A program made the position numbers and the translations under genes. A stretch of 64,000 bases of DNA from Tsukamurella sp. TY48 (lineage in GTDB: Bacteria; Actinomycetota; Actinomycetes; Mycobacteriales; Mycobacteriaceae): contig NZ_BPMV01000001.1 in assembly GCF_019656655.1 (NCBI RefSeq), positions 1,054,001 through 1,118,000 on the forward strand, read 5' to 3'. The notes under the pieces were generated by a model, which saw only the letters and a program-made list of their open reading frames with translations, searched no databases and was not told the origin of the DNA. Below are positions 15,839 through 24,328 of the stretch, piece by piece; position 1 is the stretch's first letter, and the number at the start of each line of letters is the position of its first letter.

Positions 15839-16575
15839 CAGGGCATCACGTCGCCGGAGTTGGGGCCGAGCACCTGTCCGACGTAGAGATTGCCTCCCGG
15901 ATCGGATGCCAGCAGTACGGCGGTCGGCGCGACCTCCGCGGGCGTTCCGAACCTGCCGAGCGGGAGTTCGGCGCGTTTGGCGCGCTTCCAGTCGTCGTCG
16001 ATGCCGGCCACCATGGGGGTGTCGATGGGGCCGGGCGCGATCGCGTTGACCAGGACGCCGTGCGGTGCCGCCTCCAGCGCGATCGACTTCGTCATCGCGA
16101 TGACCCCCGCCTTGGCCGCCGCGTAGTGCGCGAGCGAGGCCCCTCCCTTGATCGCGAGCTGCGAGGCGATGTTGATGATCCGGCCGCGTCGCTGCGCGAG
16201 CATCGGGCGCAGCGCCGACCGATTCAACAGGAAGACACTGGTCAGATCGACGTCGAGGGTCTCGCGCCACTGTGCCGCCGTCATCTCGGACGCCGGCGAT
16301 TGGGTGAGGATGCCGTGCGCGCACACCAGGATGTCGAGGCCGCCGTCGGCGGTCGCAACGGTGGACACCGCCCGCTCCACATCGGCCTCGGACGTGGCGT
16401 CGAGCACCTCGCTCCGCAGCGCACCGACCTCGTCGCGCACCGCGACCACCCGTTCGTCGCGATCGACCACGGTGACGGCCGCCCCGGCGGCGACGAAGGC
16501 CTCCGCGATGGCGCGGCCGATCCCCGACGCGGCACCGGTGACGATGGCACTACGCCCCTGCAAGACATCGGTCAT
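15838..16575 (-). CDS. short-chain dehydrogenase/reductase
   Basis: 245 residues. Classical SDR: TGAASGIG cofactor motif near residue 14, VVDRDER acidic residue favouring NAD(H), VCAHG in place of NNAG, catalytic Ser in INIASQLA, YxxxK (YAAAKAG) and APGPIDTPM. The replacement of NNAG by CAHG is mildly unusual. ATG 16575 lies 13 bases after the preceding SDR gene, and its stop overlaps the small CxxC gene. Likely oxidises a hydroxy intermediate in the pathway of this operon; substrate not readable. Confidence 0.88.
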   Translation of the reverse strand: MTDVLQGRSAIVTGAASGIGRAIAEAFVAAGAAVTVVDRDERVVAVRDEVGALRSEVLDATSEADVERAVSTVATADGGLDILVCAHGILTQSPASEMTAAQWRETLDVDLTSVFLLNRSALRPMLAQRRGRIINIASQLAIKGGASLAHYAAAKAGVIAMTKSIALEAAPHGVLVNAIAPGPIDTPMVAGIDDDWKRAKRAELPLGRFGTPAEVAPTAVLLASDPGGNLYVGQVLGPNSGDVMP

Positions 16576-16588
16576 CTCGTTCTCCTCG

Positions 16589-17353
16589 TCAATCCCGCAT
16601 GGCGGTGGTGAGTGCGCCGTCGACCACGATCGCCTGACCGCTCACGTACGACGCCCGGGCACTGGACAGGAAGGCGATGACCTCGCCGACCTCGCGAGGA
16701 TGGCCCACGCGTCCCCACGGGATGTAGCCGCCGGCGCGGTCGAGCCCCTCGGGCCCCAGAGAATTGACGGCATCGCTCGACTGCGGCGTGCGGATCAGAC
16801 CCGGGATCACCGCGTTGGCGCGGATGCCGCGCGGGCCGTATTCGACGGCCAGGCTGCGGATCAGCCCGATCACGCCGGCCTTGGCCGTCGCGTAGTGGGC
16901 GTGTTCCTGCCAGCCGTACACGCCACCGGCGATCGATGAGATGGCGGTGACCGAGCCACCACTCCCCATGTGCCGCAGTCCTGCTCGTGCCGTGCGCATC
17001 ACCCCGTGCAGGTCCACATCCATCATCGCGTGCCACTGCTCGTCGGTCAGCGAGTCGAATGCCGCTTCGCGGAGGATTCCCGCGTTCGCGACCGCGTGGT
17101 CGATCCGGCCCCACTCCGACATCAGGGTCCGGGCGAATCGGTCCACCGACTCGGTCGAGGACACGTCGACCTCGACGATCAGGCCCTCTCCCCCGGCCTC
17201 CCGGACAGCGCGCAGGGTGATCTCGGGATCGTGCGGATCACCACTGAACGTGCCGATTCCCACGCGGACACCCTGTTCGGCGAGGCACACCGCGGTCGCG
17301 GCACCGATTCCGGACGCCGCACCGGTGATCATCGCGACGGGCCGCTCGGTCAT
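16589..17353 (-). CDS. short-chain dehydrogenase/reductase
   Basis: 254 residues starting MTERPVAMITGAASGIGAATAV. The start forms ATGA with the stop of the MFS gene, so a much longer frame reaching back into the transporter gene is not the protein. Motifs: TGxxxGIG, VANAGI (NAG), Ser in AISSIAGG, YATAKAG (YxxxK), and PGLIRTP. The GIGTFSGDP stretch after the third strand lacks an early Asp, leaving NAD/NADP preference unclear. Paralog of the next SDR gene but clearly diverged, suggesting two different oxidation steps. Confidence 0.88.
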   Translation of the reverse strand: MTERPVAMITGAASGIGAATAVCLAEQGVRVGIGTFSGDPHDPEITLRAVREAGGEGLIVEVDVSSTESVDRFARTLMSEWGRIDHAVANAGILREAAFDSLTDEQWHAMMDVDLHGVMRTARAGLRHMGSGGSVTAISSIAGGVYGWQEHAHYATAKAGVIGLIRSLAVEYGPRGIRANAVIPGLIRTPQSSDAVNSLGPEGLDRAGGYIPWGRVGHPREVGEVIAFLSSARASYVSGQAIVVDGALTTAMRD

Positions 17354-18729
17354 GCCGCCACCTCGACGCCGTCGGAAGGGCCCTGCGTGCGCGTCCCGCC
17401 CGGAGCCGGCGGATCTGTCACCTTGCGTGCACCGAGAACCATCAGCGCCGATGCGAGGGCTCCGGCCGCGCCCACCCACAGTGCCGCCGTGGAGTAGTCG
17501 ACCGAGGCGGCCGTGAGAGCGGTCAGCAGGATGCCGGCGATGATCGCGCCGGGCTGCGACATGGCTCCGATGAACGAACTCCCCGTTGCGCGGCAATCGG
17601 TATCGAAGCACTCCGCCTGGAAGAACATGATCGCCGCATACGGCCCGAGCAGGAAGAACAGGCCCATCATGTAGGTCACGAGTACGAAGGCCTGGTCGGA
17701 TGGACCGAGCATCATCGCGGCGAAGAACAGGCCGGCGAGCGACCAGCCGACGGCGATCGTGTTGCGGCGCCCGAACCGATCGCCCGCCCAGCCGTGGGCG
17801 AGGTACCCCGCCACGGCCACCACGTTCGACAGCACGACCAGCAGCAGTGTGCTCGAGGCGTCGATGCCCTTGCCCTTCTCGAGCACCGTGGTTCCCAGGA
17901 CCGAGAAGGTCTGGATGGCGAACCAGTTCAGCATCCACGCGAGCGAGAGCACCACGGTGTTCCGCAGGTGCTTACCGGTGAAGATCCGCTTGAGCGGTGC
18001 GGCGGTCTGCTCGACGGTGCCGGTGGCCGCGGCGAGCGCGTCGGCCTCGTCGTTCTTGCCGGCCTTCCGCAGCTGCCGGACGTTCTGCTGCGCCTCGAAC
18101 TGCGGGCTCTCCTTGAGGGTCCGGCACACCAGGGCCACGATCACGGCGGGAATCGTGGCGAGCAGGAAGGCGATCCGCCAGGAGTCCACGCCGAAGACCG
18201 CGGTCACGAGGGCGACGAATCCCGCCGCCAGCAAGGCGCCCGCGGGCCAGCCGGTCTGGACCATCGAGTACACGAAGCCCCGGCGCTTCTTGATCTGCTC
18301 GTCCTCGGTCACCTCGTAGAGCTCGTTGAGATAGGTGGCGTTGACGGACTGTTCGGCGAGACCGAGCCCGCTCACGGACCGCACGCCGACCAGGGAGGCC
18401 GCGTTGAACGCCGCCGCCGTGGCCAGCGACGATGCCGCGGTACCGCCGACCGAGATGATCATTCCCTTGCGCCGGCCCAGCTTGTCGACCATCGGGCCGA
18501 CGAGCAGCACGACGATGGCGGTGCCGATGCTGACGAAGGTGGAGATGAGCAGGGCGTAGCTGGTACTCCACCCGAAGGACGCCTCGATCCGCGGCAGCAG
18601 CGTGCCGAAGAGGATGAAGTCGTACACCGCGATGGTCCACGCGAAGAAGGCGATTCCCGACGCACGCCGGGTCTCCGCACCGGTCACCCGACGCAGGCCC
18701 GGAACCGGGGGGTTGGCTGATTCAGACAT
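17350..18729 (-). CDS. major facilitator superfamily metabolite transporter
   Basis: 459 residues, 12 predicted helices. The loop 2-3 signature DKLGRRKGM and the matching DRFGRRNTI in the second half, with FFAWTIAVYDFILFGTLLP in helix 1, place it in the metabolite:H+ symporter/SV2-like branch that moves carboxylates, aromatic acids or sugars. It lies between the imidase-like hydrolase (60-base gap upstream) and two SDRs (4-base overlap downstream), so it probably imports the substrate of this operon. No substrate-specific motif can be named. Confidence 0.86.
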   Translation of the reverse strand: MSESANPPVPGLRRVTGAETRRASGIAFFAWTIAVYDFILFGTLLPRIEASFGWSTSYALLISTFVSIGTAIVVLLVGPMVDKLGRRKGMIISVGGTAASSLATAAAFNAASLVGVRSVSGLGLAEQSVNATYLNELYEVTEDEQIKKRRGFVYSMVQTGWPAGALLAAGFVALVTAVFGVDSWRIAFLLATIPAVIVALVCRTLKESPQFEAQQNVRQLRKAGKNDEADALAAATGTVEQTAAPLKRIFTGKHLRNTVVLSLAWMLNWFAIQTFSVLGTTVLEKGKGIDASSTLLLVVLSNVVAVAGYLAHGWAGDRFGRRNTIAVGWSLAGLFFAAMMLGPSDQAFVLVTYMMGLFFLLGPYAAIMFFQAECFDTDCRATGSSFIGAMSQPGAIIAGILLTALTAASVDYSTAALWVGAAGALASALMVLGARKVTDPPAPGGTRTQGPSDGVEVAA

Positions 18730-18789
18730 AGTCGTGCTCTCTGATGAGGTGGGAGGGGGGTGCGCCGGATGCCGGCACGGGGTGCTCGC

Positions 18790-19668
18790 TCAGACGCGGG
18801 GTCGGCGGGTACGGAAGTCCTGGGCGATGGCGTCGAAGGTGGACCAACGGACGCCCTCGTGGGAGCTGATGTGTTCGATCAGGCGCTCCAGCATGAGGAG
18901 CACCTGCGGGCGGCCCGCCACATCCGGGTGGATGGTGAAGGTGAAGACGGCGTAGTCACTCTCGCGGTAGACCCAGTCGAACTGGTCCCGCCACATCTGC
19001 TCGATATCGCGCGGGTTCACGAAGCCGTGGCTGTTCGGGCTGCCCTTGATGAACATCATGGGCGGCAGATCGTCGAGGTACCAGCTCGCCGGGATCTCGA
19101 TCAGATCGGTCTCCTCGCCGCGGACGAGGGGTTTCATCCAGGCGGCGGCGGGCTTGTCGTAGTCGATCGGGGTCCACGTGTCGCCGACGCGCACGTAGTA
19201 CGGCTCGAAGTCGCGGTGCATGAGGGAGTGGTCGTAGGCGATGCCGCGCTCGATGAGCAGTTCGTTGGTCACCTTGCTGAATTCCCACCACGGCGCGACG
19301 TACCCGGTGGGCCGCTTGCCGGTGCGGGTCTGGATGAGATCGATGCAGTGGTCGAGGATCTCGGATTCCTGCTCGCGGGTCATCGCGATGGGGTTCTCGT
19401 GGCTGTATCCGTGCAGCCCGATCTCGTGGCCGGCGGCCACCACCGCGTCGAACTGCTCGGGGAAGGTCTCGATCGAGTGGCCCGGCCAGAACCAGGTGGC
19501 GGGGAGCTCGTATTTGGCGAGCAGCGAGTTGAGCCGGGGCACACCGACTTCGCCGGCGAAGATGCCGCGCGAGATGTCGCCCGGCGAGTTCTCTCCACCG
19601 TACGAGCCGAGCCATCCACCGACGGCATCGACATCGATGCCGAAGGCGACGAAGATCTCCTTGGTCAT
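18790..19668 (-). CDS. polysaccharide-deacetylase-fold hydrolase, PuuE/cyclic-imidase type
   Basis: 292 residues, a NodB-like barrel of carbohydrate esterase family 4 in its PuuE branch. Metal motifs: [10 protein letters not shown] (Asp pair) and [12 protein letters not shown] (HxxxH). The late segment [24 protein letters not shown] is characteristic of PuuE allantoinase and the approximately 293-residue cyclic imide hydrolase of Pseudomonas putida. These open cyclic amides or imides rather than deacetylating sugars. The gap to the asparaginase stop is three bases. In this operon it may open a ring whose half-amide is then deamidated (inferred). No signal peptide, so cytoplasmic. Confidence 0.82.
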   Translation of the reverse strand: MTKEIFVAFGIDVDAVGGWLGSYGGENSPGDISRGIFAGEVGVPRLNSLLAKYELPATWFWPGHSIETFPEQFDAVVAAGHEIGLHGYSHENPIAMTREQESEILDHCIDLIQTRTGKRPTGYVAPWWEFSKVTNELLIERGIAYDHSLMHRDFEPYYVRVGDTWTPIDYDKPAAAWMKPLVRGEETDLIEIPASWYLDDLPPMMFIKGSPNSHGFVNPRDIEQMWRDQFDWVYRESDYAVFTFTIHPDVAGRPQVLLMLERLIEHISSHEGVRWSTFDAIAQDFRTRRPRV

Positions 19669-19671
19669 GAA

Positions 19672-20676
19672 TCAGTCCTCCTGGTTGTTCGCGTAGACGT
19701 CGATCAGGGAAGTGGCGTTGTCCGCCCGGAGCATGTGATGGGAGAGCAAGAGCGCCAGCAGTATCCGGACCTGGGTGGCCGGCAGTCCGGATGCGGCGGG
19801 TATGCCGGCGGCCACGAGATCGGCCCCGCCGCCGTTGCCGTAGACGCCCGCCACCGGCCCCTCGGGCACCCGGGTGGACAGCACCAGCGCGGTGCCCGCC
19901 GCCAGGAGGTCGGTGGCCGCGGAGACCACATCGGGGTTCGCGTTGCCGATGCCGGTGCCGGCGATCACCACACCGGTGGCGCCCACGGCCACGGCGGCGC
20001 GCAGCAGTGCGTCGTCCGCGCCCGGATACATCTCGACGAGGTCGACCCGGGTGCGATCGAAGTCGCTGGTGGGGCGCGGCAGGGGTTTGGGCCGGCGCGG
20101 CGCCGAGGCGATGACCACGGTGTCGCCGCGGATCTCGCCGACTCCCGCGCCGAGCACCGAATCGAAGGCCGCGAGGGCCGTGGTGTGGATCTTGCGAGTT
20201 CCGCGGGCCGGCAGGACGCGACCCGCGAAGACGATCAGGACCCCCAGGTCACGAGCGTCCGGGGACGCCGCGACGCGCACCGCGTCCGCGAGGTTGCGCC
20301 GGCCGTCGCCGTCGGCGGCATCCTGCGGTCGCTGTGCGCCGGTCAGCACCACCGGCCGCGGATCGTCGTGCACCAGGTCGAGCAGGATCGCGGTCTCCTC
20401 CAGGGTGTCGGTGCCGTGCGTGATCACGACGCCGTCCACGCGGTCCTCCCCGCCCCGGGCCAAGACCTCGGCGACGGCATCACTGATCTCGCGCATGTGC
20501 CCGAGAGTGAGCCGGTAGGAGCCCACCGTCATCAGGTCGATGGTGTCGGTGCGGACGTCCCGGACACCGGCGTCGGCCAGGAGGGTCGCGCCGGTTCGAT
20601 TGGCGACCACACCGCCCTCGGTGGCCGTCGACGCGATCGTCCCGCCGGTCGCAATGACCGCTACTCGTGCTTGCAT
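19672..20676 (-). CDS. asparaginase-family amidohydrolase
   Basis: 334 residues, two-domain asparaginase/glutaminase fold. Both catalytic threonine motifs are present: VIATGGTIAS at residues 7-16 and VITHGTDTLEETA near residue 85, with the conserved Lys region VVLTGAQRP. No signal peptide, so cytoplasmic. It is the first gene of the LacI-controlled minus-strand operon, with operators beginning 20 bases upstream. Asparaginases hydrolyse asparagine, glutamine or half-amides of dicarboxylates; next to a cyclic-imidase-like enzyme a half-amidase role is plausible but unproven. Confidence 0.88.
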   Translation of the reverse strand: MQARVAVIATGGTIASTATEGGVVANRTGATLLADAGVRDVRTDTIDLMTVGSYRLTLGHMREISDAVAEVLARGGEDRVDGVVITHGTDTLEETAILLDLVHDDPRPVVLTGAQRPQDAADGDGRRNLADAVRVAASPDARDLGVLIVFAGRVLPARGTRKIHTTALAAFDSVLGAGVGEIRGDTVVIASAPRRPKPLPRPTSDFDRTRVDLVEMYPGADDALLRAAVAVGATGVVIAGTGIGNANPDVVSAATDLLAAGTALVLSTRVPEGPVAGVYGNGGGADLVAAGIPAASGLPATQVRILLALLLSHHMLRADNATSLIDVYANNQED

Positions 20677-20695
20677 GACGACGAGTGAACCACGT

Positions 20696-20722
20696 CACAA
20701 ACGATTGCGGCAATCGTTTGTG
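20696..20722. promoter_or_regulatory. LacI-type double operator between divergent units
   Basis: A perfect inverted repeat: the 13-base arm CACAAACGATTGC (20696-20708), one G, then its exact reverse complement (20710-20722). Each arm also contains a CAAACGATTG-type box with the central CG that LacI-family helices recognise. It starts 20 bases upstream of the asparaginase ATG and 84 bases before the lacI-type GTG. Confidence 0.8.
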
Positions 20723-20732
20723 TAAATTTGCT

Positions 20733-20742
20733 CAAACGTTTG
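20733..20742. promoter_or_regulatory. third LacI-type operator box
   Basis: CAAACGTTTG is a perfect 10-base palindrome with a central CG and shares the CAAAC half with the boxes of the larger repeat; CG centres are at 20702, 20715 and 20737. Position suggests repression of both the asparaginase operon and the regulator gene. Confidence 0.7.
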
Positions 20743-20806
20743 TGTAACGCCTCGCGCCCAGCGGTGCGTCTGTAGTGTTGGCGTCCATGACCAGGGAGGA
20801 GCACCC

Positions 20807-21850
20807 GTGAAAGCAGCACGGCGAGGCACGCTGACCCTCCGGATGCTCGCCGACGAGCTCGGTGTGAGCCCGTCGACGGTGTCCCGGGTGCTGAACGCCG
20901 ACGGCGACGATGCGCTGCGCTGGGCATCGACCGATACCGTGGCCCGCATCCGCGCCCTCGCACAGGAGCAGGGCTACTCCCCCAATCCGCAGGCCTCCAG
21001 CCTGCGCACCCGCCGCTCCGGGCTCATCGGCGTGCTCGTTCCCCGCCTGCAGGACTACGTGCTCGCCACCATCTACGAGGGCATCGAAGAGGCCGCCAGC
21101 GAATCCGGGCAGTCGACCTTCGTCACCAACTCGCTCGATCTCATCGACAACCAGCGCGCCCGGACGCAGATGATGATCGACCGACGGGTCGACGGGATGA
21201 TCTTCGGCGACGCGCATCTGGACCACGCCTTCCTCGACGAGGTGCACCGGCACGGGCTCCCCTTCGTCCTCACATCCCGGCACTCCGGGGACTACCCGGC
21301 GGCCACCGTCGATGACGTCAAGGGCGGACGCCTCGTGGGCGAGCACCTGGCCTCGACCGGCCGTCGCGATATCGCGATCCTCGCCGGACTCGAATTCGCG
21401 TCCACCGCACAGGACCGGACCTCGGGAGCACGGCAGGCACTGTCCGAACACGGAATCCACGTTCCCGACGATCGCGTCGTGTACTCGAGTTTCGATCCCG
21501 CCGGCGGCCGCGCGGGGATGGAGCGCATCCTGGCGACCGGCCCGGTTCCGGATGCGGTCTTCGCGACCAACGACTTCGCCGCCCTGGGCTCCTTCGGCGC
21601 GCTCCGCGATCGCGGCATCCGCGTTCCCGACGATGTCGCGCTCGTGGGCTACAACGACACCCCGCTCGCGGACGGCGGCGCCGTCGCTCTGACCACCGTG
21701 CGCTCGCCCATGCACGAGATGGGCCGCCAAGCGATGCGATTGCTCACCGAGGTGCTGTCGGGCGGCACCCCCGAATCGGTCTTGATGGAACCCGAACTCG
21801 TGGTCCGCCGCAGTAGCGATCCCGATGCCGCGCGGCGCGGCACCGTCTGA
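20807..21850 (+). CDS. LacI-family transcriptional regulator
   Basis: 347 residues. N-terminal helix-turn-helix TLRMLADELGVSPSTVSRVLN followed by the hinge helix (PNPQASSLRTRRSGLIGV), then a periplasmic-binding-like effector domain (VDGMIFGDAH.., FVLTSRHSGDYPAATVDDVKGG.., AVFATNDFAALG.., LVGYNDTPLA). It normally represses and is released by a small ligand. GTG start with GGGAGGA upstream. Operators in the adjacent 130-base gap indicate autoregulation and control of the divergent asparaginase operon; the dehydrogenase gene follows on the same strand. Confidence 0.93.
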   Translation: MKAARRGTLTLRMLADELGVSPSTVSRVLNADGDDALRWASTDTVARIRALAQEQGYSPNPQASSLRTRRSGLIGVLVPRLQDYVLATIYEGIEEAASESGQSTFVTNSLDLIDNQRARTQMMIDRRVDGMIFGDAHLDHAFLDEVHRHGLPFVLTSRHSGDYPAATVDDVKGGRLVGEHLASTGRRDIAILAGLEFASTAQDRTSGARQALSEHGIHVPDDRVVYSSFDPAGGRAGMERILATGPVPDAVFATNDFAALGSFGALRDRGIRVPDDVALVGYNDTPLADGGAVALTTVRSPMHEMGRQAMRLLTEVLSGGTPESVLMEPELVVRRSSDPDAARRGTV

Positions 21851-21923
21851 GCCCAGCAGATCCTCCGGCCGCCGGATGCAGCCGGCGCACCGTCCCTCAC
21901 CGAATCGATCAGGAGACCAGTCC

Positions 21924-22988
21924 ATGAGCACCGCACCCACTTCGTACACCGTCGATGTCATCGCCGGCGACGGCATCGGCCTGGAGGTCATGCCCGCGGC
22001 CATCGACTGTGTGGACACCCTCGCGTCCCGGTTCGACTTCCAGGTCACCTGGCGACACCGCGAGTGGGGCTCGGACTACTACCGCGCCCACGGACGCATG
22101 ATGCCCGTCGACGGGATCGACCAGCTCGCCAGCGGCGATGCCACGCTGCTGGGAGCCGTGGGGGCCGAGGACATCCCGGACGATGTCACGCTGTGGGGCC
22201 TGCTCATCCCGATCCGACGCGAATTCGACCAGTACATCAATCTGCGACCGATCCGGATCCTGCCGGGCGTCGATTCGCCGCTCGCCGGTGTCGAGGAACT
22301 CGACATCGTGGTGGTCCGCGAGAACGTGGAGGGCGAGTACTCGGAGATCGGCGGCCGGTTCCACCGGGGCCGTCCCGAGGAGACCGCGATACAGGAGGCG
22401 GTGTTCACCCGCGCCGGCATCACTCGGGTCGCGGAATACGCCGCGGCACAAGCCCTCGCACGCAGCGGGAAGCTGGTCTCGGCGACGAAGTCCAACGGGA
22501 TCATCCACACCATGCCCTTCTGGGACGAGGTGGTGGCCGAGGTCGTCGCCGCCACTCCCGGGGTGAGCGTCGAGAAGGTGCTCATCGATGCGCTCGCCGC
22601 CCGCCTGGTGCTCAAGCCGCACAGCGTGGACGTGATCGTCGCATCGAATCTCTTCGGCGACATCCTGTCCGACCTCGTGGCCGCCATCGCCGGCTCGATC
22701 GGCATCGCCCCCAGCGGCAATCTCAACCCCGCACGGCGGTACCCGTCGATGTTCGAGCCCGTGCACGGGTCCGCACCCGACATCGCGGGCCGCAACCTGG
22801 CCAACCCCGTCGGCCAGATGTGGGCAGCGGCGATGATGCTCGACCACTTCGGGGAGAACGCCGCCTCGACCGCGCTGATGACGGGCGTGGAAGCGGTTCT
22901 CGCATCGGGTACCCGCACCCGCGACCTCGGCGGAACCGCGGGCACCGACGAGTTCAGCAAGGCCGTGATCGACCAGCTCCGGCGGTAG
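21924..22988 (+). CDS. tartrate/D-malate-type beta-decarboxylating dehydrogenase
   Basis: 354 residues of the isocitrate/isopropylmalate dehydrogenase fold. IAGDGIGLEV, WGLLIPIRREFDQYINLRPIR, VVRENVEGEYSEIGGR, DALAARLVLKP, SNLFGDILSD and the NAD-binding FEPVHGSAPDIAG are visible. The LRPIR/ENVEGEYSEIGG combination fits TtuC/DmlA (tartrate dehydrogenase/D-malate dehydrogenase) better than LeuB, because no leu genes are near. Such enzymes oxidatively decarboxylate a 2-hydroxy diacid to a ketoacid plus CO2. ATG has AGGAGA upstream. In the LacI unit it would feed a deamidated diacid into central metabolism (inferred). Confidence 0.88.
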   Translation: MSTAPTSYTVDVIAGDGIGLEVMPAAIDCVDTLASRFDFQVTWRHREWGSDYYRAHGRMMPVDGIDQLASGDATLLGAVGAEDIPDDVTLWGLLIPIRREFDQYINLRPIRILPGVDSPLAGVEELDIVVVRENVEGEYSEIGGRFHRGRPEETAIQEAVFTRAGITRVAEYAAAQALARSGKLVSATKSNGIIHTMPFWDEVVAEVVAATPGVSVEKVLIDALAARLVLKPHSVDVIVASNLFGDILSDLVAAIAGSIGIAPSGNLNPARRYPSMFEPVHGSAPDIAGRNLANPVGQMWAAAMMLDHFGENAASTALMTGVEAVLASGTRTRDLGGTAGTDEFSKAVIDQLRR

Positions 22989-22992
22989 TCCG

Positions 22993-24291
22993 CTACCCCA
23001 GTGCGCGGAGGGCGGCGCGGGCCGCGTGCCAGCCCACCATGCCGTGCACGCCGGGTGCACCGGCGGCGGAGGAACACAGGTACACCCGGTCGGTGAGCCG
23101 GTAGGGATCGAAGAGCCTCGGCCGCCGCACCAGCTGCGTGGGTATCGCTGCGCCGGCGGCGATATCCCCGCCCACCAGGTTGGCGTTCGAGGCCTGCAGC
23201 TGCGCCGGACCCACGGACCGGACCTCGATGATCCGCTCCCGCACCCCGGGCGCGTGCCGCTCCACCTCGGCGATGATCGACTCGGTGAGATCGCCGGGGA
23301 AACCGTTGGGACAGTGCACGTACATCGACACCGGTACCAGTGCCCCCGAGCACCGCGACGGATCGGCGAGGTACTGCTGGGACAGGATCATCACGGGCCG
23401 CTCGGGCATCCGCCCGCGGTTGACCATGAGCTCCTTGTGCGCGATCTCGGCCGCGGTCCCGCCCAGATGCACGAAGGCCGCGGCGTGCAATTCCTCCTGT
23501 GCCCAGGGGATCCCGCCATCCAGCACCAGGTCCACCTTGAACGCGGCGGGGCCGAACCGCCACCGTCGGGCGCGGCGGCGCAGCCACCCGGGCGCGTGCG
23601 AGCCCAGCAGCTCCCGCGCGGCGGGCAGCCCCGTGTCGAGCACCACGAGATCGGCGTCCGGCAACCGGTCCACGCGCTCGCCGGTACGGATGGTGCCGCC
23701 GTGCCCCTCCACGATCCGGGCCAGACCGTCCGAGATCATCTGCGATCCGCCGACCGGCACCGGCCAGGGGCGCACCCCGGACAGCAGGTAGCCGATCGAG
23801 CTGGTCATCGGGAGGTGCTGCGGGGTGATCGAATGCGCCGCCACCCCGGCGAAGACGGCGCCGCCGACCCGGCCGAGGGCGCGCGCCGTGACCGATGCGG
23901 GCAGCGCGAACCGCGGGCCCCAGCGCAGCGCCGCCGCGGGGTGCTGCGGCACCTCGGGGAGCGGGCCGAAGAACGCCGGCATCACCTCGGGGCCGCAGTC
24001 GGGGACATCGGCCAGGGTGCCCACCGCATCGGCCAGCGGGTGCGCCACGTCGATCGGGGCGGTCGCCCACTGAATGTCCAGCCCCACGTCGCGCAGCGCG
24101 GGCGAGGCGTAGGCGAGCGGGTGGCCGGTGGAGAAGCGATCGATCACGGTGCCGTGCAGCGTGTCGGAACGGCAGGCGCCGCCGAGGGTGGTCGCGGCCT
24201 CCAGCACCGTCACGTCCAGGCCCTCGCGGGCCAGGACGGCGGCCGCGGTGAGCCCGTTGGGTCCGGATCCGACGACGACGGCGGAGGTCAT
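22993..24291 (-). CDS. FAD-dependent oxidoreductase, phytoene-desaturase-like
   Basis: 432 residues. Dinucleotide-binding start VVVGSGPNGLTAAAVLAREGLDVTVLEA and the FAD-binding end YLCSSAAGAPGVHGMVGWHAARAAL, in the CrtI-like flavoprotein family. Middle segment GSQMISDGLARIVEGHGGTIRTGERVDRL is typical of carotenoid/FAD amine-oxidase folds. There is no crtB or other carotenoid gene nearby, so substrate is unknown. ATG carries GGAGG but also TAGTGT (24298-24303) six bases before it, so a leaderless start is possible. Divergent from dapC with a 37-base gap. Confidence 0.85.
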   Translation of the reverse strand: MTSAVVVGSGPNGLTAAAVLAREGLDVTVLEAATTLGGACRSDTLHGTVIDRFSTGHPLAYASPALRDVGLDIQWATAPIDVAHPLADAVGTLADVPDCGPEVMPAFFGPLPEVPQHPAAALRWGPRFALPASVTARALGRVGGAVFAGVAAHSITPQHLPMTSSIGYLLSGVRPWPVPVGGSQMISDGLARIVEGHGGTIRTGERVDRLPDADLVVLDTGLPAARELLGSHAPGWLRRRARRWRFGPAAFKVDLVLDGGIPWAQEELHAAAFVHLGGTAAEIAHKELMVNRGRMPERPVMILSQQYLADPSRCSGALVPVSMYVHCPNGFPGDLTESIIAEVERHAPGVRERIIEVRSVGPAQLQASNANLVGGDIAAGAAIPTQLVRRPRLFDPYRLTDRVYLCSSAAGAPGVHGMVGWHAARAALRALG

Positions 24292-24297
24292 GCCTCC

Positions 24298-24322
24298 ACA
24301 CTATCCAGCGCGGCGATACCGT
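24298..24322. promoter_or_regulatory. divergent -10 boxes for the FAD oxidoreductase and dapC
   Basis: Within a 37-base gap, minus-strand TAGTGT (24298-24303) lies six bases before the FAD-oxidoreductase ATG and plus-strand TACCGT (24317-24322) six bases before the dapC ATG. Both predict leaderless transcripts; promoters on both strands share this short segment. Confidence 0.55.
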
Positions 24323-24328
24323 GAGGGC

